From JBHJGS01 sp050331575 (GTDB taxonomy: Bacteria > Pseudomonadota > Alphaproteobacteria > Sphingomonadales > Rhodothalassiaceae): a DNA stretch of 40,130 nucleotides. Position numbers and translations under genes: made by a program. The stretch lies in contig JBHJGS010000022.1 of assembly GCA_050331575.1 (NCBI GenBank), forward strand, positions 1 through 40,130. The letters run 5' to 3'. This document shows, piece after piece, positions 1 to 8,366 of the stretch (its first letter is position 1; every line of letters starts with the position of its first letter). The notes under the pieces are model-generated. The model searched no databases, had not been told where the DNA came from, and worked only from the letters and a program-made list of their open reading frames with translations.

Positions 1-168
1 CCCCGTCAGACCGCCTGAATCAACCGAAATCCCCACTTCGCGAACCAGCCGAGCCCCCGAAATCGCCGTATCACCGCACGCCAGGACACATCCGTCGCAA
101 TATGTTGTGGCAAAAACCGTAAACCGGAACCAACCGGAGAAACCTTCCGCTTTATAGCGCTTAATAAT

Positions 169-552
169 TTGGCCAATCGATTAGCGAGGACTGGTCTGTT
201 CGGAGAAGCTGTGCCTTTAGCCGAGATGGCTGCGCAGTTGCAGCCCGGCAATCCGGACGTGATCCATAATCTGGGGTGGATCTATGTGAACACGAAACGA
301 CCTCAAGCTGGAATGGAACTTCTGCAGAAGGCTGTAGAGCGGCAGCCGGACAATGCCACCCTCCTTTACCGCCTCGGCGTGGCGCTAGAGCGCGGCGAGC
401 GCCCTGGAGTGGCTAGAGGACACTATCAGCAGGCGCTTCAACTTGATCCTGATTTCGAATTCGCCGCCGAAGCAAGGGCGCGCCTCAATCACCTTCAGCC
501 GACGGGTCTTCGACACGACCCGCCGGCCGTTTCAAAGACTGGCAGACGATAA
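169..552 (+). pseudogene. C-terminal fragment of a TPR-repeat protein (PrsT-like)
   Basis: About three tetratricopeptide repeats are readable: one near residues 1-27, one near 28-62 with the typical NLGW...A...L...P spacing, and one near 63-98. They are followed by a short non-TPR tail. This arrangement resembles the C-terminus of large TPR proteins of the PEP-CTERM/PrsT type. The frame is open upstream to about position 19, but those residues are not TPR-like. The only start near the repeats is a TTG at 169 without a convincing ribosome binding site. I therefore read it as the 3' remnant of a longer gene cut near position 160, not as an intact 127-residue protein. Its DNA is visibly less GC-rich than the neighbouring pgi. 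A small intact TPR protein remains possible. Confidence 0.5.
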
Positions 553-812
553 CCTGTTGTGCCGATAGCAATTTTTGCATGTGGCGCATCATCGAACTAA
601 CCGCTGACACGGACCATATGACCGTGCGGGTAGACGCTTGATTCAGGGCATGCTGGCGACTCTGGTTCTCTAAGTCAGATTTCGGGGTTTTTCGCCATCG
701 TTCGTCTGACCGCAGTAGCAGCGTCGCCTTGAGCTGTCTCTTGACCCGGTCGGCCATCCGGTTACGGTGCGCGGCGCAGGTGCCGGGCCGGGTGGCTGGA
801 GAGGGGGACATC
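553..812. other. Gene-free stretch upstream of pgi
   Basis: About 260 nt between the TPR fragment and pgi. I see no supported gene. A 5-bp inverted repeat, CACGG...CCGTG, lies at about 607-626. A TTGACC hexamer near 751 could be a -35 element for pgi, but no good -10 follows at the right spacing. Confidence 0.4.
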
Positions 813-2135
813 ATGCTCTATCGTCAGACGCTGCGCTTTGCCGGCGCAGAGACGCTGGTCACAGACTATGAGCAGGCCTTGGAACGGCTGGGTCCGGCGC
901 TGCAGACGGTGAGGCAGGAGCGCGCAGACGCGCGCCCCTATCTGAGCCTGCCCGGCCGCACCGACGATCTGGATGAGATCCGTCGCCGGGCGGATGCCCT
1001 TCGCGCCAAGGGTTTTACCGATATCGTCGTGCTCGGCACCGGTGGGTCCAGCCTGGGCGCCAAGGCCTTGGCGGCGCTGACCGGCCCGCATTTCGCAGCG
1101 CCGACGGTGCGCTTGCATGTGCCGGACAATCTGGGCGCTGCCTTGATGGATGCGCTGTTTGAGCAGCTGGATCTGCACAAGACGCATGTCATCGCCGTGT
1201 CCAAATCCGGCGGCACGGCCGAAACGGTGGCGCAGCTGATCACCGCCTATCAGGCCGTGGCCGAGGCTGTTGGTGCGGATCGGGCGGCGCATCATTTCAC
1301 CCTCGTCACCGAACCCGGCGACAGTCTGTTCCGGCAACTTGCCGCGCGCTGGCAGCTGAGCTGCTATGATCATGACCCGAAGCTGGGCGGCCGCTATTCG
1401 GTGATGTCGATCGTCGGGCTTTTGCCCGCGGCGCTGGTCGGCCTGGACATCGCCGCGGTTCGGCGCGGGGCGGTTCAGGTGCTGGACCAGGCGCTGGGGG
1501 CGGAGCGCCCCGCCGATGTGCCGGCCGCGGCCGGTGCGGCCTTCGGCCATGTGTTGGCGACCCGGCACGGCTGCCCGATTCAGGTGCTGATGGCCTATGA
1601 CCAGCGCTTGGACTTCTTCACCCGGTGGTGGGCGCAGCTATGGGCGGAAAGCCTGGGCAAGAACGGCCGCGGCACCACCCCGGTGGCGGCCCTGGGCCCG
1701 GTCGATCAGCACAGTCAGGTGCAGCTGTATCTGGACGGACCGGCCGACAAGATCTTTACCATTCTGGCGCCTGAGACCAAGGGGCTGGGCCCGCGCATCG
1801 AGCCGGCGCATGCCGATGATCCGAAGCTGGACTATCTGGCCGGCCGCCACATCGGCGATCTGGTCGACGCGGAAGCCGCCGCCACGGCCGAGGCCTTGGC
1901 CCGCCGCGGACGCCCGGTGCGCCAGATCCACATCGAAGCGGTCGATGCTTTGGTGATCGGGGGCTTGATGATGCATTATATGCTGGAAACCGTGCTCAGC
2001 GCGCATCTGCTGGGAGTTGACGCCTTCGACCAGCCGGCGGTGGAAGAGGGCAAGGTGCTGACCCGCGAGGCGTTGCGGGGCGGGGCTTTGCCGGAGCCGG
2101 ATCCGGCCACGATCGTCTCGGGTCTGAAGGTTTGA
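813..2135 (+). CDS. pgi: Glucose-6-phosphate isomerase
   Basis: Interconverts glucose-6-phosphate and fructose-6-phosphate in the cytoplasm. At 440 residues it is the shorter type of the family (E. coli Pgi is about 549). Visible signatures are the sugar-phosphate-binding stretch with GTGGSSLGAK, the second SIS-type loop with SKSGGTAET, and the conserved WAESLGKNG block carrying the likely catalytic Glu279. The ATG at 813 was preferred to an in-frame start 84 nt upstream because a GGAGAGGGGG ribosome binding site lies at 798-807. The gene is followed at 73 nt by galU and then ugd on the same strand, suggesting a role in feeding sugar-nucleotide synthesis as well as central metabolism. Confidence 0.95.
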   Translation: MLYRQTLRFAGAETLVTDYEQALERLGPALQTVRQERADARPYLSLPGRTDDLDEIRRRADALRAKGFTDIVVLGTGGSSLGAKALAALTGPHFAAPTVRLHVPDNLGAALMDALFEQLDLHKTHVIAVSKSGGTAETVAQLITAYQAVAEAVGADRAAHHFTLVTEPGDSLFRQLAARWQLSCYDHDPKLGGRYSVMSIVGLLPAALVGLDIAAVRRGAVQVLDQALGAERPADVPAAAGAAFGHVLATRHGCPIQVLMAYDQRLDFFTRWWAQLWAESLGKNGRGTTPVAALGPVDQHSQVQLYLDGPADKIFTILAPETKGLGPRIEPAHADDPKLDYLAGRHIGDLVDAEAAATAEALARRGRPVRQIHIEAVDALVIGGLMMHYMLETVLSAHLLGVDAFDQPAVEEGKVLTREALRGGALPEPDPATIVSGLKV

Positions 2136-2208
2136 CCTTCCGGAGCATTTGGCCTACTGCCAAGGCCCGCGCTGCTGCTCCCGCCAAGTCGACTGAAAGG
2201 CTCTAAAG

Positions 2209-3084
2209 ATGGCGAAACCGGTCCGCAAAGCGATCATGCCCGTCGCCGGTCTGGGCACCCGTTTTCTCCCCGCCACCAAGGCCATGCCCAAGGAAATGCT
2301 GCCGGTGGTGGACAAGCCGTTGATCCAATACGCGGTGGAGGAGGCGCGCGGCGCGGGCATTGAAGAGATCATCTTCGTCACCGGCCGCGGCAAGACCGCA
2401 ATCGAGGATCATTTCGATCATTCCTATGAATTGGAACGGGTTCTGGCGGATCGGGGCAAGCATAATCTGCTGGCCGAGATCCAGGCGGTGCTGCCGCCGG
2501 AAGGCCATATCGCCTATACCCGCCAACAATCGCCGATGGGCTTGGGCCACGCCGTCTGGTGTGCGCGGCACCTGGTCGGCGAAGAGCCGTTCGCGGTGTT
2601 GCTGGCCGACGATCTGATCAAGGCGGAAACCCCGTGCCTGAAGCAAATGGTCGATGCCTATGAAGAGGTCGGCGGCAATATTGTCGCGGTGATGGACGTG
2701 CCGCGCGAGCATACCAAGCGCTATGGCGTGCTGGAGACCGGTCAAAGCGCCGGCCGGCTCACTGAGGTCAGGGGGCTGGTGGAAAAGCCCGATCCGGCCG
2801 ATGCGCCCTCGACCCTGTCGGTGATCGGTCGCTACATCCTGCAGCCGGAAGTTTTTGCCGAACTGTCTGCGCGCACGCTGGGCGCGGGCGGCGAAATCCA
2901 ATTGACCGATGCCATGGCCAAGCTCATTGGCCGTCAGCCGTTCCATGGCTATCGCTTTGCCGGTGAACGCTATGACTGTGGTGACAAAGTCGGCTTCTTG
3001 AGCGCCACTGTCGCCTTCGCGCTGGACCGGCCGGACTTGGCCGATGCCTTCCGCGCCTTTTTGAAAACCGTCGACGCGGTCTGA
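2209..3084 (+). CDS. galU: UTP--glucose-1-phosphate uridylyltransferase
   Basis: Makes UDP-glucose and pyrophosphate from UTP and glucose-1-phosphate. The 291-residue length is normal for bacterial GalU. The N-terminal nucleotidyltransferase signature (AGLGTRFLPATKAMPKEMLP, residues about 13-32) is intact, as are the VDKPLIQY and VEKP blocks and the C-terminal GERYDCGDK segment near residue 255. It lies between pgi (73 nt upstream) and ugd (36 nt downstream), all co-directional, so an operon is likely. The product is the direct substrate of the next gene's enzyme. Confidence 0.96.
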   Translation: MAKPVRKAIMPVAGLGTRFLPATKAMPKEMLPVVDKPLIQYAVEEARGAGIEEIIFVTGRGKTAIEDHFDHSYELERVLADRGKHNLLAEIQAVLPPEGHIAYTRQQSPMGLGHAVWCARHLVGEEPFAVLLADDLIKAETPCLKQMVDAYEEVGGNIVAVMDVPREHTKRYGVLETGQSAGRLTEVRGLVEKPDPADAPSTLSVIGRYILQPEVFAELSARTLGAGGEIQLTDAMAKLIGRQPFHGYRFAGERYDCGDKVGFLSATVAFALDRPDLADAFRAFLKTVDAV

Positions 3085-3120
3085 CCGGACCGCCGCGGCA
3101 CCAGCAAAGGAACAGCGATC

Positions 3121-4461
3121 ATGCGTGTGACGGTTGTGGGCACCGGCTATGTCGGGCTCGTTTCAGGCACCTGCTTCTCCGAATTCGGTCACCATGTCAC
3201 CTGCGTGGACAAGAATACCGACAAGATCGACGCACTGAAGGCCGGGCGCGTACCGATTTATGAGCCCGGTCTGGAGGATCTGATCGCGCGCAATGTGGCG
3301 GCCGGCCGGCTCGATTTCACCACCGAATTGGACGCAGCGGTGGCCCAAAGCGATGCCGTGTTCATCGCCGTTGGCACACCCAGCCGCCGCGGCGATGGCC
3401 ATGCGGATCTGACCTATGTGCGCGCAGCGGCGGAGGAAATCGCCGAAGCCATGGATGGGTATACCGTGGTGGTGACCAAATCGACGGTTCCGGTGGGAAC
3501 AGGCATCGAGATTGAAACCCTGATCCGCCAGCGACAGCCGAACAAGGCGTTCGACGTGGCCTCGAATCCGGAGTTTTTGCGCGAGGGCTCAGCGATCGAG
3601 GATTTCATGCGACCGAACCGGGTGGTCTGCGGCACCAGTTCAGACAAGGCCCGGGATGTGCTGCGCGAGCTCTACCGGCCGCTGTTTCTGAACGAGACGC
3701 CCGTTTTGTTCACCGCCCGGGAAACCGCGGAGGTGATCAAATATGCCGCCAACGCCTTCCTGGCCACCAAGATCAGCTTTATCAACGAGATCGCCGACCT
3801 GTGTGAGGCCGTCGGCGCGGATGTGCAAGATGTCGCCCGCGGCATGGGGTTGGACAATCGCATCGGCGCGAAATTCCTGAATGCCGGCCCAGGCTATGGC
3901 GGCAGCTGCTTTCCCAAGGACACATTGGCCCTGCTGCGCACGGCGGAACTGCATGAGGTGCCGCTGCGCATCGTCAATGCGGTGGTGGAGGTCAATGACC
4001 GACGCAAAGAGGCCATGGCTGAACGGGTCGTTCAAGCCTGTGGCGGCACGATGAAGGGCAAGAAGGTTGCGTGTCTGGGCCTCACCTTCAAGCCCAATAC
4101 CGACGATATGCGCGACAGCCCCAGCCTGGCGATCATCCCCCGGCTGCTGAGCGAAGGGGCGGAGGTGCGCGCCTATGATCCCGAAGGCATGGAAGAAGCA
4201 CGCAAGCTCATGCCCGAGGTGATTTATTGCAACGATGCTTATTCGCCGGTTCAAGGCGCCGACGCGCTGGTACTGATTACCGAATGGAACCAGTTCCGGG
4301 CGCTTGACTTGGGGCGGATCAAGGCAATGATGGCCCAGCCGGTTTTCGTTGATCTGCGCAACGTTTATGCGCGCGCCCGGGAACCGCAGGCTTTGGGCTT
4401 CCAGTATATCGGCATCGGTTTGGGCCGGCGCGAGGAAAAGCCCGCTTTGGCGGCGCAATAG
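3121..4461 (+). CDS. ugd: UDP-glucose 6-dehydrogenase
   Basis: Oxidises UDP-glucose to UDP-glucuronate with two NAD+, a precursor of capsule, exopolysaccharide or lipid A decorations. 446 residues, normal for the family. It has an N-terminal Rossmann fold with GTGYVGLVSG at residues 6-15, a central dimerisation domain, and the catalytic-cysteine block GYGGSCFPKD with Cys263. The C-terminal UDP-binding domain contains GLTFKPNTDDMRDSP. An AAAGGA ribosome binding site precedes the ATG. It is the last gene of pgi-galU-ugd and converges on the second FliK-like gene with only 6 nt between the stop codons, leaving no room for a dedicated terminator. Gene names vary (ugd, udg, tuaD). Confidence 0.95.
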   Translation: MRVTVVGTGYVGLVSGTCFSEFGHHVTCVDKNTDKIDALKAGRVPIYEPGLEDLIARNVAAGRLDFTTELDAAVAQSDAVFIAVGTPSRRGDGHADLTYVRAAAEEIAEAMDGYTVVVTKSTVPVGTGIEIETLIRQRQPNKAFDVASNPEFLREGSAIEDFMRPNRVVCGTSSDKARDVLRELYRPLFLNETPVLFTARETAEVIKYAANAFLATKISFINEIADLCEAVGADVQDVARGMGLDNRIGAKFLNAGPGYGGSCFPKDTLALLRTAELHEVPLRIVNAVVEVNDRRKEAMAERVVQACGGTMKGKKVACLGLTFKPNTDDMRDSPSLAIIPRLLSEGAEVRAYDPEGMEEARKLMPEVIYCNDAYSPVQGADALVLITEWNQFRALDLGRIKAMMAQPVFVDLRNVYARAREPQALGFQYIGIGLGRREEKPALAAQ

Positions 4462-4467
4462 GCCGGG

Positions 4468-6534
4468 TCAGGCCACCGTTCCGAAGGGCGCCTGCGGGCC
4501 GCTGAACTGGCTTGCCGCGTCCACGGGAAATGGCTTTTCCACCACGAAGCGCAGGTCCCCCGGCCGCTCCGCCCGCGCCAGAATGCGCGTGGCGATGCGG
4601 TCCAGATCGCGCTCCATCGGCTCTGGCAGGCGCGTTTCCGTGCGCAGCAGCAGATCCAGCCGGGGTGGCCGCCACAGGCCTTCCAGCTGCATCGGGCCCA
4701 AGGTGGCGAAGCGCACATCCACCAAAAATCGCGCCCCGCGGGATTGCGTATCGGGGTCAGCCTCTGCCCCGGCCTCTTCATCCAGCGGTTTATGCAGCAG
4801 CAGGATCGGGTGCGGCTGGCCGTCTTGGAGAAGCGGCAGGGCAAAGGCCCGCCATTCGCTGCTCTCCCCGCTGCGCCCGGCCATGAACAAGCGCGCCGCT
4901 TCCTCATCGAACTGGCGCATCAAGGGCTCGCGACCCAGGCGGCCGAGCTGATCGCGCGCCGCCTCGCCCAGCCATTCGGGCGGTTGTCCTCGGCGCAAGC
5001 CGCCCAAAAGCAAGGCGAGCAGAGCCGGGATCTGCGGCGCCGGTGCACCGGTCGACCCTGCCGGTGTCGCGCCGGTGTCGGCTGGTGTGCCCACCAGCGC
5101 CTGGCCAATCGCCGCCGCGGCAGGCCATGATCTGGGTGGGTCAGGCAGCGGCGCTGCCGGTAAGGGGTCAGCGCCCGCGCCCGCGGCGGTGGCCGGTGTC
5201 GGCGGGACCAGCAGCAGGGCCTGGCCGTCCGGCAAGGCGTGAGGCACATCCAACCGGGCCGGGCCAAACGGCGTCAGCACCGGCTGACTGACCGGAAAGC
5301 TGGGGTCCAGCGGCGCGAACGGCGGCCCGGAGACGAGGATGGGGATGGCCGCCGCCTGCGGCTGGACGCTGGTGTGCAGCACAACCGCCGGGGCCTGCGC
5401 GGTGAACCGCAGCGCCACCGTACTGCCCGGCGGCAGGACTGCGCCGTCGGCAAAGGGCGCCAGGGCCGGGCTTGCCGCCGCCTGCGGTGGGGTTGCCTGG
5501 GCTGACACGGTGCGGAGCGTCTCCCGTTCAGCCTGCGACAGCGCGAAAATGGAGGCCGAGGTCGCCGGCGGCTGGGGGAGGCCCGCAGTTATGGCGGGCG
5601 CGGCGCCGGCGGGGGGTGCGGTCTCACCGGCCTGAAGCAGCGGCGCCCGAAGCGCCGCCAGCGACAAAATCGGCGGCGTGGCGGCCTGTTGCGGGGGACC
5701 CTGCGGTGCGTCCCCGGGCAGTTGCTGACCTGCGCCGGCGGCTAGCTGATGTGTCGCGAGGGCAGGCAGGGCAAGGATGGCTGGCGCAGGCACGGCGCCG
5801 GGTGGCGATGCCGCAGCACTGGCCGTCACAGGGGACGCGACATTGGCGGCGACCGCGGCCCCCAGCGGCGGCGATGGTGCCGCCGTGGGCACCAATAGAA
5901 CTGCGGCTCGGGCCGCCGCCAGGATCTCCGGCCGGGTCAGGAGTGGCAACAAGGCCGCAGCAGCCGGCGGCAGCGGCGGCGCGCTGCCTGACGTGGCCGG
6001 CGCAGGCGCCACGTCCGCCCCGACGGCTAGGACAGGCAGCACCTCCGGCGGACTGAGCGGCTCGCCATTGCGGCTTAGCACGGTGACGCTGAGGGGCCGA
6101 TCCTGTGCAGACAAGACCATGACAAGCTGATCGCCCGGGCGAAACGCCGGAGGGGCTTGGTCCAGCTGCAAGAGGCCGGCCTCAGTCTGCACCGTGAGCG
6201 TCTGGGCGGTCCGCGATAGCAGCAGAGTGTCGACCTGCGTGCCAACCAGTTCCGCTGCGGCGGACAGCTGCAGTTCGACCGGGACCTCTGGCCTTGAAAC
6301 TTCTGGCCGCTGGGCTTCTGGCCCCGGAACGTCTGGCCTCTGGGCTTCTGGCCGGGTTTCCGCTACCGAAGCGTCTGGCCCCGAAGCGTCTGGTACCGAA
6401 GCCGGCGGCGGTTGCGTCGCGGTCGGTGTGGCGGCCGCTTCGGCATCGGCTTGCGCCGGTGCCACGGGCTGGGGATCGGCTGTGGCAGCCGGGGGCAGGG
6501 CGGGCGGCAGGCCGTCCGGGGGCACGCCCGCCAT
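4468..6534 (-). CDS. Second FliK-like flagellar protein, Ala/Pro-rich
   Basis: 688 residues in three parts. Residues 1-90 are Pro-rich with pentapeptide repeats. There follows a folded-looking stretch (about 88-170) and a long low-complexity Ala/Pro/Gly region. A conserved C-terminal domain (about 520-675) has a WRAFALPLLQDGQPHPILL-like segment, then a beta-rich part with LGPMQLEGLWR. That last pattern resembles the C-terminal domain of FliK hook-length proteins, where LGP/LG-V-L repeats occur. The ATG sits 4 nt beyond the fleN stop, so it is the last gene of the flhA-flhF-fleN run and probably translationally linked. A separate, more canonical fliK lies at 19232-20929. Whether this copy sets hook length, helps export or does something else cannot be told from the sequence. 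Confidence 0.6.
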   Translation of the reverse strand: MAGVPPDGLPPALPPAATADPQPVAPAQADAEAAATPTATQPPPASVPDASGPDASVAETRPEAQRPDVPGPEAQRPEVSRPEVPVELQLSAAAELVGTQVDTLLLSRTAQTLTVQTEAGLLQLDQAPPAFRPGDQLVMVLSAQDRPLSVTVLSRNGEPLSPPEVLPVLAVGADVAPAPATSGSAPPLPPAAAALLPLLTRPEILAAARAAVLLVPTAAPSPPLGAAVAANVASPVTASAAASPPGAVPAPAILALPALATHQLAAGAGQQLPGDAPQGPPQQAATPPILSLAALRAPLLQAGETAPPAGAAPAITAGLPQPPATSASIFALSQAERETLRTVSAQATPPQAAASPALAPFADGAVLPPGSTVALRFTAQAPAVVLHTSVQPQAAAIPILVSGPPFAPLDPSFPVSQPVLTPFGPARLDVPHALPDGQALLLVPPTPATAAGAGADPLPAAPLPDPPRSWPAAAAIGQALVGTPADTGATPAGSTGAPAPQIPALLALLLGGLRRGQPPEWLGEAARDQLGRLGREPLMRQFDEEAARLFMAGRSGESSEWRAFALPLLQDGQPHPILLLHKPLDEEAGAEADPDTQSRGARFLVDVRFATLGPMQLEGLWRPPRLDLLLRTETRLPEPMERDLDRIATRILARAERPGDLRFVVEKPFPVDAASQFSGPQAPFGTVA
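6277..6393 (-). repeat. Degenerate 15-nt in-frame tandem repeats
   Basis: Inside the FliK-like gene the + strand carries repeated CTTCTGGCC / CGTCTGGCC units at roughly 15-nt spacing. They encode pentapeptides of the form P-(E/D)-(A/V)-x-x over residues 48-86 of the protein. Because the unit is a multiple of three, gain or loss of units would alter linker length without breaking the frame. Confidence 0.65.
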
Positions 6535-6538
6535 GGCG

Positions 6539-7333
6539 TCAGCCGGGCGCCACTTCGGCGGTTTGGGTCAAGGCCCGGGCCAGCTGCATCACCGCATTGC
6601 CGCCCTCGGAATTGGGGTGGCGGGCCAACAGCGGTGTCTGGGATCGGATCGCATCGCGGATCTTGTTGTCGGCCTTGATGATGCCGGCCAGTGGCGGGGA
6701 AATCTTCAAGAAGCTTTCGCAGGCGCGCTTCATCGCCTCGAAAATGCGTTCGCCCTCGCGCTTGGAACTGGCGGAATTGATGACGATGCGCACATCGACG
6801 TCCGGTAGGCGCATGATCAGCATCTTGATGAAGGCGTAGGCGTCGGTCAGCGAGGTCGGGTCCGGGCTCATCACCACGAACACGGTGCCGCGATGCTGCG
6901 ACAGGATCAGCACGCTGGGATCGACGCCGGCGGCCAGATCCAGCACCACCCGGTCATAATGCTGGGCCGTGGCGATCAGCTCACGCCGCAGTGCCACCAG
7001 CCGCTCCCGCGCCAGGGCCCCCAGCGCACCGGACCCGGATTTGCCGGCCAGCACATCGAAGCCGCCTTGATCAGCCCCGCCGGCATAAGGCGTGATCGCC
7101 TCGCGCAGCGGCAGCGCGCCAGTGATGACGTCACCCAGATCATAGTGCGGCACAAGGCCCAGCTGGATATCCACATTGGCCATGCCCAGATCGCCATCGA
7201 ACAGCAGCACCCGTTCACCCAGGCGCGACAAGGCGTGGGTCAGCGTAGTGGAAAACCAGGTTTTGCCCACGCCGCCCTTGCCGGAGGCCACGGTGATCAA
7301 GCGCTGTTCTGGCGAGGTCGGCGAGGCAGTCAT
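6539..7333 (-). CDS. fleN: FleN/FlhG-type MinD-like ATPase, flagellar number regulator
   Basis: ParA/MinD-family ATPase that limits the number of flagella, normally by antagonising FlhF at the pole. 264 residues. The deviant Walker A motif SGKGGVGKT is at residues about 17-25, and the switch/Walker region FDGDLGMANVDIQLG, typical of FleN/FlhG, is at about 44-58. A short C-terminus replaces the membrane-targeting helix of MinD proper. The ATG overlaps the flhF stop by 4 nt (ATGA arrangement), implying translational coupling, and the second FliK-like gene starts 4 nt after its stop. Known synonyms are flhG and ylxH. Confidence 0.9.
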   Translation of the reverse strand: MTASPTSPEQRLITVASGKGGVGKTWFSTTLTHALSRLGERVLLFDGDLGMANVDIQLGLVPHYDLGDVITGALPLREAITPYAGGADQGGFDVLAGKSGSGALGALARERLVALRRELIATAQHYDRVVLDLAAGVDPSVLILSQHRGTVFVVMSPDPTSLTDAYAFIKMLIMRLPDVDVRIVINSASSKREGERIFEAMKRACESFLKISPPLAGIIKADNKIRDAIRSQTPLLARHPNSEGGNAVMQLARALTQTAEVAPG

Positions 7334-8352
7334 GGCGCAACCTGTTCTTCTTGAGCTTTGTTGGGCGTTACGCGCGGCAGGCTGGTCAGCATGCGGGCAA
7401 GCAAGAGATAACTCGGCGCTTCCAATCCGTCAGCCACAAATGGCGAGCGACTGAGCGCGGCCAGCGCCAGCCGGCCGCCACGGGCAGCAGTCAGCAGGGA
7501 CGCAAAGCGCCTCGCCGCATCGAGCCGGGTGACGATCAGGCGGCGCGCGCCCATGGAGGCGAACACCTCAGCGATGTCACCGGCGTCTTGCGGGTCCAGG
7601 CCGGCGGTCATCACAGCGACCGGCTCGGCTTGGGCGACCCTGACCAGGCGCGCCAGACGCTTCAGTTCGTCGACATCGAAAGGGTTGGTCCCGGCGGTGT
7701 CGATGAGGGTGAGATCCGCCCCGGGCTCCGATCCGGCTACCAGGCGTTCCAGCGCCTCTTCACTATCGGCCACTTCCACTTGCACCTGCATCATCTCTGC
7801 CAGATAGCGCAACTGCTGCACGCCGCCGGTCTTCACCGTATCAGAGGTGATGATGCGCACGGAGTGGCCATTGAGCACGCCCTCTGCGGCCAATTTGGCG
7901 CACGACACGGTTTTCCCCGCACCCGGAGGTCCGATCAGCATCACCGGCATGGCCTCGGGCAAGCTTAACGGCGACAAGCGCACCACCATTTCCAGGCCCA
8001 GAGCCAGGGCCTCGCTCAAGCTTTCCGCAACATTGGCGCTGACGGCGTCTTGCAGGCGCGACGCCAGGTCGAACGGCACGCCGTGATAGCCGAACACCGC
8101 AGTCAATTCGGCCAGATCGAATGGCCGGGGTTCGGGCTCGCGGTCCAGCTGATCGAAATTCGCGCCGTTGCTGGGGCGCGCCGTGGGCTGTTGCGGCGGC
8201 GGGGCATTGGCCTCGACCGCGGCGGTGACCCGCACGCCGCCGCCGCGGGTCCCTTGATCGATGGACACGATAATGGCGTCCGGCCCCATCTCGGCCCGGA
8301 CCAGTGCCATGACGTCCTTCATGGTCTTGGCGCTGAAGGTTTTCAGACGCAT
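7330..8352 (-). CDS. flhF: Flagellar biosynthesis SRP-like GTPase FlhF
   Basis: SRP-family GTPase that sets flagellar position, usually at the pole. 340 residues, slightly short for the family because the linker between the basic N-terminal part (residues 1-90) and the NG domain is reduced. The P-loop GPPGAGKT is near residues 143-150. The ITSDTVKTGGVQQL segment corresponds to the SRP G2 region and LIDTAGTNPFD to G3. It lies 14 nt downstream of flhA and overlaps fleN by 4 nt, the usual flhA-flhF-fleN order of polar-flagellated bacteria. The ATG at 8352 follows no strong ribosome binding site, in keeping with coupling to flhA. Confidence 0.92.
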   Translation of the reverse strand: MRLKTFSAKTMKDVMALVRAEMGPDAIIVSIDQGTRGGGVRVTAAVEANAPPPQQPTARPSNGANFDQLDREPEPRPFDLAELTAVFGYHGVPFDLASRLQDAVSANVAESLSEALALGLEMVVRLSPLSLPEAMPVMLIGPPGAGKTVSCAKLAAEGVLNGHSVRIITSDTVKTGGVQQLRYLAEMMQVQVEVADSEEALERLVAGSEPGADLTLIDTAGTNPFDVDELKRLARLVRVAQAEPVAVMTAGLDPQDAGDIAEVFASMGARRLIVTRLDAARRFASLLTAARGGRLALAALSRSPFVADGLEAPSYLLLARMLTSLPRVTPNKAQEEQVAP

Positions 8353-8366
8353 CGTCGGCTACCCGG

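Noticed and set aside
607..626. Hairpin CACGG...CCGTG as a terminator
   Set aside because: Only 5 bp, a 9-nt loop and no T run.
6277..6393. Possible CRISPR or minisatellite array
   Set aside because: Units are short, degenerate, in frame and without spacers; they are protein-coding pentapeptide repeats.
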